A stretch of 7,472 bases of DNA, from NCBI GenBank assembly GCA_025450975.1, contig JANWLI010000024.1, positions 1 to 7,472 of the forward strand. The letters run 5' to 3'. This DNA is from Candidatus Kapaibacterium sp. (lineage in GTDB: Bacteria > Bacteroidota > Ignavibacteria > Palsa-1295). The position numbers were made by a program, and so were the translations under genes. This document shows positions 1 to 5,813 of the stretch, one piece after another. The notes under the pieces are model-generated. The model saw only the letters and a list, made by a program, of their open reading frames with translations, searched no databases and was not told the origin of the DNA. Numbering within the stretch: the first letter of the stretch is position 1; each line of letters begins with the position of its first letter.

Positions 1-1148
1 GTCTGGAAAATAACAGTCTTCGCAAATTGTTCAGCCGGATTTACAACCACCATTGCCGGGTCACCCGTATTTCTTGGCTGGCCTGCAGGGACTCCGTAGG
101 TTGCGCTATTGATATATTGCACAAGCATAAACGGAGCACTACTCGACCACACGGATGGCTCATTGATATCGTCGCGGAAATATTTTTCGAAGCGACCGAT
201 TGTCGCATAATGATTGCCGTTGCGAGTGATGGTCTGATTATCAGCTGAACCGATAAGATAGAACGAATCGCCTCCCGGTGGCTTTCGCCCAGCAAATGGA
301 ATGGTGTGATACGTTCTGCCCCACCGGCTAACCGGAAGCAGCATCTCACAAATGTGATCGCAATACGGATCGGCAGGTATGAACGGACAGACCGATGCGC
401 CGATCACGCCGATCGGCTTGTTTGCCGTTACGACTGTCCCCGTCAGATCGAGTTCGCTTCCGCCAAGATCGAAAACCGTTTGGTACTGGATGCACTCACC
501 GCGTTTGAGTGTGACCGAAAAAGACTTCCCTTTTTCATGAAAAACTTTTGCGGGGTCACTGGTCTGCCGCAGGTTCTGGGTCGGTGTTATCGTAACGCGC
601 GTTTCCTCGTGAGCAGCAATGACACAAAATTCCGATGGAAGATCGAACTGAGGAGAAACGATCAGCGCTGAAAACGATGCACCGACATATGACGTATCCC
701 AAAACAATCGCGGAATTGCCATGAAGCCATCGGAGGTATACGGATTACGAGATAAGACGTAAACCGTCATCTCCGCGTCGTCACTCCAGACATGAATTGC
801 CTTGTCCAGTTCGACCGTGCTACTCGATTGTAATTCTACCGATTTTGGAAGCAGAAATTCCCACACACCGCCGGGAGTCATTGATTTTGTAACTGCCTGC
901 TGGCCGTTGACTTGAATATGTGCCGTCCCACTCGTATTCATGCTGACCGACACCGAAAAAACTTTACCCGCATCGTCATTCGGGTCGCTATTTTGCGGAA
1001 TAGCAAACCAAAAGTCACTTGCTTCTGGTGATGCTTTTGATTGCTGCGCAACAGTCGTTACGGTATGCGTAAAATGGCTCTGGGAAAATACATCGGCATG
1101 GATGCATAGCAGCAGGATGGCAGCACAACAACAGCTTAGAAGTTTCAT
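1..1148 (-). CDS. Secreted IgGFc-binding-domain-type surface protein (partial, C-terminus beyond the window)
   Basis: The minus strand reads open from an ATG at 1148 to the left edge: 382 complete codons, no stop. Residues 1-22 form a signal peptide (MK, then a hydrophobic stretch with three consecutive Cys, likely cleavage after VFS), so the product is probably exported. The remainder resembles the IgGFc-binding protein N-terminal domain: DFWFAIPQN at residues 45-53, AAHEETRVTITP at 178-189, a TLKRGE-QYQ segment at 213-223, DLTGTVVTANKPIGVIGA at 234-251, then CPFIP, CDHICEMLLPV and WG at 254-277, with the Cys-rich CDH..E..LPV..WG pattern of that family. In environmental bacteria such domains sit at the N-terminus of large secreted, often cell-surface, proteins; the ligand is unknown and IgG binding should not be assumed. 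A GGAG about 10 bases before the ATG supports the start. It is transcribed in the same direction as fni, but the 291-base repeat-rich spacer argues for a separate promoter. Family assignment is from motifs only. Confidence 0.83.
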   Translation of the reverse strand, partial: MKLLSCCCAAILLLCIHADVFSQSHFTHTVTTVAQQSKASPEASDFWFAIPQNSDPNDDAGKVFSVSVSMNTSGTAHIQVNGQQAVTKSMTPGGVWEFLLPKSVELQSSSTVELDKAIHVWSDDAEMTVYVLSRNPYTSDGFMAIPRLFWDTSYVGASFSALIVSPQFDLPSEFCVIAAHEETRVTITPTQNLRQTSDPAKVFHEKGKSFSVTLKRGECIQYQTVFDLGGSELDLTGTVVTANKPIGVIGASVCPFIPADPYCDHICEMLLPVSRWGRTYHTIPFAGRKPPGGDSFYLIGSADNQTITRNGNHYATIGRFEKYFRDDINEPSVWSSSAPFMLVQYINSATYGVPAGQPRNTGDPAMVVVNPAEQFAKTVIFQ

Positions 1149-1439
1149 ATCGACTCCGATTGTGGGAAGAGTATGCTATAGTAACCTATAGAAAGGTAGA
1201 ATGTTACACGAAATTCTCTGCGGCTTACTCTGCGTCCTCAGCATCTCTGCGGTTACCTCCAAGGGGGAATAACCGCAGAGGCGCTGAGTGCGCAGAGGTA
1301 AATTCACGCGGAGAGTTGGGCGTTCGGACGTACGGGCGGTCGGGCGTTCGGCACATATTTCCGATACGTATGGCCTATAGTATGTGCGGAGCGCATTTCC
1401 GAACGACCGTACGACCGACCACCGAACGACTACCAGCAG
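1149..1439. other. 291-base non-coding spacer, almost wholly repeats
   Basis: I see no credible gene here. Positions 1149-1200 should hold the promoter and ribosome binding site of the leftward IgGFc-type gene (GGAG on the minus strand about 10 bases before its ATG); I could not pick out a convincing -10/-35 pair. From about 1210 onward the spacer consists of the two palindromic elements described separately. Open frames crossing it are low-complexity readings of those repeats. Confidence 0.6.
1228..1297. repeat. CTCTGCG-type long palindromic intergenic repeat
   Basis: Two 28-base arms (1228-1255 and 1270-1297) are inverted copies matching at 24 of 28 positions, with a 14-base loop whose CCTCC and GGGGG can also pair. 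Both arms are built from CTCTGCG/CGCAGAG units, and another CTCTGCGG lies just outside at 1216-1223. Repeats of this GCAGAG type are dispersed between genes in many bacterial genomes and behave like REP/BIME-style elements. There is no T-run beside it, so an intrinsic terminator is not obvious. It lies between fni and the IgGFc-type gene. Confidence 0.75.
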
Positions 1440-1452
1440 CTACACTCTCCGC
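1308..1452. repeat. Nested inverted-repeat element reaching into the 3' end of fni
   Basis: Several inverted repeats are nested. The outermost is GCGGAGAGT (1308-1316) against ACTCTCCGC (1444-1452). Inside are segments made of CGTTCGG, CGTACGG and GGTCGG units (1318-1351) against their complements (1399-1430). Further in is GCACATA (1351-1357) against TATGTGC (1381-1387), with the 8-base palindrome ATACGTAT (1364-1371) near the centre. The right arm covers the fni stop codon and its last codons. The structure resembles a small non-autonomous palindromic element; no coding region fits it. Confidence 0.6.
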
Positions 1453-2495
1453 AATGGCTGCTTAGCTAACTCGGCAAGGTCTTTCGAGCCGGTGAGGAAC
1501 ATTGCGTACCGCAGTTGCTTCGTAATTGTCCGGACCGCTTCGCGAAGTCCATCCGGGCCCGTCTGTTTGAGTGCAAGTATGAGAGGACGCGCAATGCCAA
1601 CAAGATCGGCTCCGAGCGCAATTGCCTTCGCAACATCGACACCATTCTGCATGCCGCCGCTGGCGATCAGGCCGAACGTTGCATGCTTGCGAAGCTCGGC
1701 GACTTCGACCAGCGCATCGAACGTTGAAATACCCCAATCCCAGAATGGCTCGAGATCGTGACGCTTCTTCTTGTCCTGCCTGAGGATCTCGACTCCTGCC
1801 CAGCTTGTACCACCGGCACCGGCAACATCGATCCCACGAACACCAATGTGAATGAGCTGGTGAGCAACCTGCTGCGAAATGCCTGCGCCAACTTCCTTGA
1901 CGATCACCGGCACTCCAAGCTCCGCGATGCATTTCGTAATACCGTCAAGCACGCCACGGAAATCCGGACTTCCTTCGGGCTGCATCAACTCTTGTAGTGG
2001 GTTCAGATGCACGACAAGCGCATCGGCTTTGACGAGGTCGATGATAGTAGAGAGATCACGGATCTTATACTCGCGGCCAAGACGTCCGACTTCGGCGCCG
2101 CCGATATTGGTGAAGACAAGTCCATCGGGATTCTCTTCGCGCACGACTGCATACGAACGGAAATGCTCGTCGTTCTCAAGCGCCTGTCGCGCGCTGCCGA
2201 CGCCGATGGCGATCTGGAATTCGTATGAGATACGAGCAAGTTCGCGATTGATCGACGTTGCATCGTCGTAGCCACCTGTCATCGACGAGATGAGAAGCGG
2301 TTGCTCGAGATGCTTCCCGAGGAAGACCGTACTTGTATCGATCTCTTCGAGCGCAAGTTCGGGCAAGGCGTTATGGACGAACTCCAGCTTCTCGAATCCT
2401 GTCGTCCGCCGATGCGTTACATCCTGGCTGGCGACGAGTTCGACATGACTTCGCTTGCGGCTTTCGGTTTTCTTTCCTTCGTTTTTTGGTGCCAT
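1440..2495 (-). CDS. fni: Type 2 isopentenyl-diphosphate delta-isomerase (FMN-dependent)
   Basis: Fni interconverts isopentenyl diphosphate and dimethylallyl diphosphate in the cytoplasm using reduced FMN and Mg2+, supplying both building blocks for isoprenoids such as quinones and carotenoids. The 351-residue length is normal for the family. Visible motifs in order: RK..H near the N-terminus (residues 13-17), ISSMTGG (69-75), GVGSAR (98-103), VHLNPLQE (162-169, whose Q and E are the expected catalytic and metal-contacting residues), VKEVGAGIS (199-207), DVAGAGGTSWA (223-233), IASGG (277-281) and ALGADLVGIARP (293-304), the last ones forming the FMN phosphate site of the TIM barrel. The ATG at 2495 places RK..H at the usual distance from the N-terminus; no clear Shine-Dalgarno is seen. 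It stands alone, divergent from the gene at 2588, with no other isoprenoid gene in view. Its last codons overlap a palindromic element, so the extreme C-terminus may be element-derived. Not the unrelated Nudix type 1 enzyme. Confidence 0.97.
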   Translation of the reverse strand: MAPKNEGKKTESRKRSHVELVASQDVTHRRTTGFEKLEFVHNALPELALEEIDTSTVFLGKHLEQPLLISSMTGGYDDATSINRELARISYEFQIAIGVGSARQALENDEHFRSYAVVREENPDGLVFTNIGGAEVGRLGREYKIRDLSTIIDLVKADALVVHLNPLQELMQPEGSPDFRGVLDGITKCIAELGVPVIVKEVGAGISQQVAHQLIHIGVRGIDVAGAGGTSWAGVEILRQDKKKRHDLEPFWDWGISTFDALVEVAELRKHATFGLIASGGMQNGVDVAKAIALGADLVGIARPLILALKQTGPDGLREAVRTITKQLRYAMFLTGSKDLAELAKQPLRRV

Positions 2496-2587
2496 TTGAT
2501 CGTTATGGCCCGAAATTTACGATAAATCTGCGAACCCGAAAGCGTTTTGGAGACATTTCATAGATTTGTAGTCAGGAATATCATTAC
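2496..2587. promoter_or_regulatory. Divergent promoter region between fni and the 194-residue membrane protein gene
   Basis: This 92-base gap must contain the start signals for both leftward fni and the rightward gene. On the plus strand TAGATTTG (2561-2568) matches the Bacteroidota -7 consensus TAnnTTTG, 20 bases before the ATG at 2588. A -33 TTTG at the usual 19-21 base spacing is not present (the nearest, TTTTGG at 2545-2550, is too close). On the minus strand TAAATTTC is a one-mismatch version upstream of fni. The assignment is by motif only. Confidence 0.4.
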
Positions 2588-3172
2588 ATGGGCGAAAACG
2601 AACGGACGGAAGAAGGACATCAGCGAAGCGAAACGGCACGGAAGATCTCCGAGCGCTATGGCGTTCCGAAGGAGGAAGTCGAAGCTATTATTGCCGACCG
2701 GCGTCTGCAACCGGGCAAGCCGCATCCGATGACCATGGGATCGCTCATGAAAGACTCGCATACTACTTCAGGATCGTATATGACACAACCACAATCTCGC
2801 TGGTCAGCGGCAGCAATCGTCGGCATCGTTCTCGGCATACTCGGCATTCTGGCGATCGCCACCTTGCTCGTCTTCATCCTGCGCGAACCGAGGACAGTAG
2901 AAGTGGTGATGCAAGAGCCGCCTGCGCAGGTTATCCCTGCTCCGCAGCCTGATACTGTTGTTCTGGAGCCAGTTGCAGAACCTGCGCCCGAGCCACCACC
3001 GGCTCCGAAACCGGCCGTCCGCCGTCGCACAGCTCCGGCACCGGTACTCTCGACCTCAAACAGCCTCGAAGCCGAAGAGCGGCTTGCAGAACTCAAAGCT
3101 GCAGGCAACTCGAAGGCGCGTATTACCAGAGTCAGCCGCGGTGGAACAACGATCTATCAGGTAAGAAGGTAG
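2588..3172 (+). CDS. Single-pass membrane protein with proline-rich stalk and partial SPOR-like C-terminus
   Basis: The 194-residue protein is not recognised as a named family. It has three visible parts. Residues 1-70 are hydrophilic and include a short helical segment (ARKISERYGVPKEEVEAIIA, residues 17-36) that looks like a small helix-turn motif. Residues 74-98 form one transmembrane helix rich in Ile, Leu and Gly, with Arg-Glu-Pro-Arg after it. Residues 110-153 are a Pro/Ala/Glu linker typical of periplasm-spanning stalks, ending in RRR. The tail (157-194: SLEAEERLAELKAAG, then a TTIYQV strand ending in RR) resembles the helix-plus-strand half of the SPOR peptidoglycan-binding fold, without the usual leading YxVQVGSF strand. 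An envelope role is therefore plausible but unproven. AGGA at 2574-2577 is a possible ribosome site. The MFS transporter gene begins 11 bases after the stop, so the two are probably cotranscribed. Confidence 0.8.
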   Translation: MGENERTEEGHQRSETARKISERYGVPKEEVEAIIADRRLQPGKPHPMTMGSLMKDSHTTSGSYMTQPQSRWSAAAIVGIVLGILGILAIATLLVFILREPRTVEVVMQEPPAQVIPAPQPDTVVLEPVAEPAPEPPPAPKPAVRRRTAPAPVLSTSNSLEAEERLAELKAAGNSKARITRVSRGGTTIYQVRR

Positions 3173-3183
3173 ATCGCAATAGT

Positions 3184-4713
3184 ATGTCCCCACGGCTCAC
3201 CAAGACAGCAGGCACCGGTGTACTGGTTGCGACGATCCTCGGATCGAGCATGGCCTTTATTGACGGTACCGTTATCAACGTCGCGCTCCCCGCCCTCCAG
3301 AAAAACCTCGGCGCCACTGTCGTCGATGTCCAATGGGTTGTTGAATCTTACACACTTTTTCTTTCTGCGTTGCTGCTTGTCGGCGGATCGCTTGGCGATC
3401 AGTTCGGCAGAAAGCTTGTCTATGTCATTGGTATCTCGCTTTTCACGCTTGCATCGGTCTGGTGCGGGCTGGCGCCTGATATCACGCAGCTCATCGTTGC
3501 CCGGTGTGTTCAGGGAATAGGCGCTGCGTTGCTTGTGCCGGGAAGTCTGGCGATCATCAGTGCATCGTTTCCGGAGAGTAAGCGCGGGCAGGCGATCGGG
3601 ACGTGGTCCGGGTTTACGGCGATCACAACAGCTATCGGCCCTGTCCTCGGCGGCTGGATGATCGAGAATATTTCCTGGCGCGCGATCTTTTTCATCAATG
3701 TGCCGATGGCTGTCGTTACATTGATCCTGATCTTCATGTACGTTCCGGAAAGCCGTAATGCAACGCAATCGCGCAAGATCGATTGGTGGGGCGCCATCCT
3801 TGCAACCGGCGGACTCGGAGCGCTGACCTACGGATTCATTGAATCGTCGCAACTCGGCTTTAGTCATCCCGGTGTCATTGCAGCACTTGCAGGCGGCGCG
3901 CTGGCCATCATCCTCTTTGTCGTCGTTGAGAAGAAGAGCAAGCATCCGATGATGCCGCTCGACCTGTTCAGCTCGAAGAATTTCAGCGGCGCTAACATGC
4001 TGACGCTCTTTCTCTATAGCGCACTTGCTATTGCCTTCTTCTTCTTCCCGATGAACTTGATCCAGGTCCAGGGCTATTCGGCCACTGCTGCAGGTGCAGC
4101 GAACCTGCCGTTTATTATCATCATGTTTACCCTCTCGCGTTGGGCAGGCGGACTCCTGAAGACCTATGGCTCAAAGTTGCCGCTTGTGGTCGGGCCTGTG
4201 ATCGTTGCTATCGGATACTTCCTGTTTACGCTACCGGATGTTGGCGGGAGTTACTGGACGACATTCTTCCCTGCCATGGTCCTGATGGGATTCGGTATGA
4301 CGATCGCCGTCGCCCCACTAACGACAACCGTAATGAACTCAGTGAGCGACGAGCACTCCGGAGTTGCTTCCGGTATTAATAATGCTGTCTCGCGCGTCGG
4401 CGGACTGCTAGCCATCGCCATCGTCGGCATCCTGATGCTTGATGTTTTTAATGCCCGTCTCGACGAAGAATTCGATGCCCGGGGTATTCCGGAAGAAACG
4501 CAGCGACTTTTCGATAACGAACGGATCAACCTTGGCGCGATCGAAATCCCGAAAACTGTTGATTCGACACAAGCTGCGGCGATCAATACATCGATCGATG
4601 CAGCGTTTGTTTCGGGGTACCGGCTTGTCATGCTTATCGCAGTCGGCCTCAGTATCCTGAGCGCCATCAGTGCATGGCTGATGATCGAGGGGAAAAAGAA
4701 ATCGAGAACTTAG
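3184..4713 (+). CDS. MFS multidrug/proton antiporter, DHA2 (14-helix, EmrB/QacA-type) family
   Basis: An inner-membrane exporter, likely exchanging protons for a drug or other amphipathic small molecule; the substrate cannot be read from the sequence. The 509-residue length and hydrophobicity pattern fit the 14-helix DHA2 family. Helix 1 carries FIDGTVINVALP (residues 25-36) with Asp27, the motif D1 acidic residue of this family. Motif A, GGSLGDQFGRK (67-77), follows helix 2, with the R.VQG.GAA segment of helix 4 at 107-115. Motif C, the antiporter signature, is AIGPVLGGWM (150-159), followed by the conserved SWRAIFFINVP (164-174). A long polar stretch (about 423-475) precedes the final helix (480-502), and the end is a basic KKKSRT tail. 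It follows the 194-residue membrane protein by 11 bases and probably shares its transcript. No MFP adaptor or outer-membrane channel gene is adjacent. Translation signal: AAGAAGG at 3163-3169, rather far from the ATG. Confidence 0.95.
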   Translation: MSPRLTKTAGTGVLVATILGSSMAFIDGTVINVALPALQKNLGATVVDVQWVVESYTLFLSALLLVGGSLGDQFGRKLVYVIGISLFTLASVWCGLAPDITQLIVARCVQGIGAALLVPGSLAIISASFPESKRGQAIGTWSGFTAITTAIGPVLGGWMIENISWRAIFFINVPMAVVTLILIFMYVPESRNATQSRKIDWWGAILATGGLGALTYGFIESSQLGFSHPGVIAALAGGALAIILFVVVEKKSKHPMMPLDLFSSKNFSGANMLTLFLYSALAIAFFFFPMNLIQVQGYSATAAGAANLPFIIIMFTLSRWAGGLLKTYGSKLPLVVGPVIVAIGYFLFTLPDVGGSYWTTFFPAMVLMGFGMTIAVAPLTTTVMNSVSDEHSGVASGINNAVSRVGGLLAIAIVGILMLDVFNARLDEEFDARGIPEETQRLFDNERINLGAIEIPKTVDSTQAAAINTSIDAAFVSGYRLVMLIAVGLSILSAISAWLMIEGKKKSRT

Positions 4714-4865
4714 CGAACTCCGAAAATTCTTATTATATTTGTTCTGCCTCTGAAGAAAAGTTTGCGTTCAATTAACTCTTAACGAGTAACTCCCCACGAG
4801 TCTCCCCGAGGAGTATCGCCGAAAATCCGACAAAGAGTAGGCACATCCGTATTACACATACTACT
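4714..4865 (+). promoter_or_regulatory. Promoter and leader region of the 101-residue protein gene
   Basis: TATATTTG at 4734-4741 matches TAnnTTTG, the Bacteroidota -7 box; no convincing -33 TTTG lies at the expected distance. If used, it would give a leader of about 120 bases. Within that leader, short ACTCC (4789-4793) and GGAGT (4810-4814) segments could form a hairpin just upstream of the conserved element at 4818-4855. No T-rich terminator for the upstream transporter gene is evident. Confidence 0.35.
4818..4855 (+). repeat. Shared upstream element, copy 1
   Basis: This stretch begins GCCGAAAATCCGA, continues CAAAGAGTAGGCAC, then ATCC and GTATTAC. It is nearly identical to 5765-5799, differing by one inserted T in copy 2 and by the four bases ATCC present only here. 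The core GAGTAGGCAC ends 21 bases before the ATG at 4866. The outer GCC and GGC can pair. It could be an operator, part of a promoter, or a structured translation leader. Confidence 0.7.
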
Positions 4866-5171
4866 ATGCCAGCAGTAACGAATTATCACGTGCTTTTTTA
4901 TGGAAGCGAGTCCGGTTATCAAACGAACCGCGCGCAGATCACGCTGTATAACGGAGCGAGCCCGGTCGGCTACGTTCGTTTTAACGATCCGGGCATGACG
5001 TTCGAGACCGACACGGTCGATGCGGGTATCATTCGTATGCATCTGCCGAGCACGTCGTTCCAGAATGTGCTTGACGTTCTGCGTAACGAATCGCCGATCA
5101 ATGTGTACTTCGCATCCGGCCGCGGCTTTCTGGGCACCAGCCTCGAAGGCACCGGCGAAGGTGAAGCGTAA
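4866..5171 (+). CDS. Conserved-looking 101-residue protein of unknown function
   Basis: I do not recognise a named family. The protein has no signal peptide and no membrane segment. It reads as alternating strands with one helix: NYHVLFYG (residues 6-13), RAQITLYNG (22-30), VGYVRFND (34-41), GIIRMHLP (54-61), an amphipathic helix around FQNVLDVLRNE (65-75), INVYFASGRGFLGTS (78-92), then a Gly/Glu-rich acidic tail. Even codon usage like its neighbours, a clean start, its own upstream element and a terminator right after the stop make it very likely a real, separately transcribed gene. No Shine-Dalgarno is visible before the ATG. The upstream element is shared with the serine protease gene at 5814, which suggests common regulation and perhaps a common process, such as partner, inhibitor or substrate of the protease; that is inference only. 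Confidence 0.77.
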   Translation: MPAVTNYHVLFYGSESGYQTNRAQITLYNGASPVGYVRFNDPGMTFETDTVDAGIIRMHLPSTSFQNVLDVLRNESPINVYFASGRGFLGTSLEGTGEGEA

Positions 5172-5178
5172 GAAGCCT

Positions 5179-5227
5179 CGGGCCTTGCGTTCTGTATTCG
5201 TGATTGGGTAACAGGACGCAAGGCTCG
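5179..5227 (+). terminator. Probable intrinsic terminator after the 101-residue protein gene
   Basis: A 16-base stem pairs 5179-5194 with 5212-5227 (14 matches plus G-T wobbles; core GCCTTGCGT / ACGCAAGGC) around a 17-base loop, beginning 8 bases after the stop codon. It is followed by the T-rich TTCTTCTGTTGAATTCTTTT. AAGAA upstream of the left arm can also pair with TTCTT downstream across a 4-base bulge, as is common at bidirectional terminators. Confidence 0.75.
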
Positions 5228-5279
5228 TTCTTCTGTTGAATTCTTTTCCACCCGAACTCCCTGGAAACGAGCATATTCT

Positions 5280-5651
5280 ATGAACAGGGAAAGCATTCCA
5301 ATGCTTGACCATCAGGATCGCATTAGTTCGATACCGGTTCTTATGTTTTCAAACCGATTTTCAAACCGAAGAACGCGGGCAAAGCAGCACGTCGGATGGC
5401 TAAAGTTTGAATCGCATTTCAAAGTGCGTCATCCCGACTTCCTCCATGCGCTCGCCAAACAATTTCCCCGCCTATCGCCGACCGAACTCCACATCTGCGC
5501 AATGCTTCGCGAAGCATTTGTCAGCTGGGAGATCGCCGATCAGCTTTCGATCACCGAGCGCAGTGTCGAGAACCACCGCTCGAACATCCGCCGCAAACTC
5601 GGTCTGACGCAGCAGCAAAATCTCCAGATGTTCCTCGTCGGTTTTAACTAG
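5280..5651 (+). CDS. LuxR/GerE-type helix-turn-helix transcription regulator (output domain only)
   Basis: A 123-residue cytoplasmic DNA-binding protein. Residues 65-109 are a GerE-type HTH: LSPTELHICAMLREAF, EIADQLSITERSVENHRSN, then IRRKLGL; the recognition helix is around SVENHRSNIRRKLGL (95-109). The preceding FESHFKVRHPDFLHALAKQFP (43-63) is the helical lead-in found before this HTH at the C-termini of Bacteroidota sensor proteins with TPR or ligand-binding parts; here nothing precedes it except about 40 basic, low-complexity residues, so no receiver or sensor domain is present. Met8 (ATG at 5301, with AGGGA at 5285-5289) is an alternative start that loses nothing conserved. Residues 23-30 (FSNRFSNR) come from a perfect 12-base tandem duplication. 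It sits between the two genes that share an upstream element, so it is the obvious candidate to bind that element, but this is unproven. Confidence 0.9.
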   Translation: MNRESIPMLDHQDRISSIPVLMFSNRFSNRRTRAKQHVGWLKFESHFKVRHPDFLHALAKQFPRLSPTELHICAMLREAFVSWEIADQLSITERSVENHRSNIRRKLGLTQQQNLQMFLVGFN

Positions 5652-5671
5652 AGGATTAACAAATGACTTTT

Positions 5672-5709
5672 GGCGCAAAACGTGAGGTTTTCGTGAGGTG
5701 GATTGCGCC
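5672..5709 (+). promoter_or_regulatory. Inverted repeat enclosing direct repeats, downstream of the LuxR-type gene
   Basis: GGCGCAA (5672-5678) and TTGCGCC (5703-5709) are perfect 7-base complements. The 24-base loop between them contains CGTGAGGT twice (5681-5688 and 5692-5699), 11 bases apart, that is, one helical turn. GATTTTCC follows. It could be a weak terminator for the regulator gene or an operator ahead of the protease gene; direct repeats phased by one turn favour protein binding. Confidence 0.4.
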
Positions 5710-5764
5710 GATTTTCCGCTAATTTTGAAGTGGTATAGCTTGGTTTGGCATATCAACGGAAACA

Positions 5765-5799
5765 GCCGAAAATCCGATCAAAGAGTAGGCACGTATTAC
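5765..5799 (+). repeat. Shared upstream element, copy 2
   Basis: It reads GCCGAAAATCCGA, then TCAAAGAGTAGGCAC, then GTATTAC, matching 4818-4855 apart from one extra T and the missing ATCC. The core GAGTAGGCAC again ends exactly 21 bases before the ATG (5814). The sequence upstream of the element is not shared with copy 1. Its first ten bases are also a near-perfect inverted match (9 of 10) to 5710-5719, which could form a stem in a transcript. Confidence 0.7.
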
Positions 5800-5813
5800 T
5801 TAATTATTGACAC

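Noticed and set aside
1308..1452. CRISPR array or phage attachment site in the spacer
   Set aside because: There are no regularly spaced direct repeats with unique spacers, and no integrase or tRNA gene nearby.
1160..1465. Open frames across the repeat-rich spacer (1160-1465 and 1384-1761 plus)
   Set aside because: They translate palindromic repeats and the antisense of fni; the products are low-complexity and resemble no protein.
3157..3945. 262-residue open frame antisense to the transporter gene
   Set aside because: It lies fully opposite a strongly motif-supported MFS gene and its product is rich in Arg, Asp, Lys and Cys with no domain, a typical antisense shadow.
4779..5312. 177-residue minus-strand open frame opposite the 101-residue gene
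   Set aside because: It crosses the shared upstream element and the terminator hairpin, and its composition is shadow-like; the plus-strand gene has better structure and signals.
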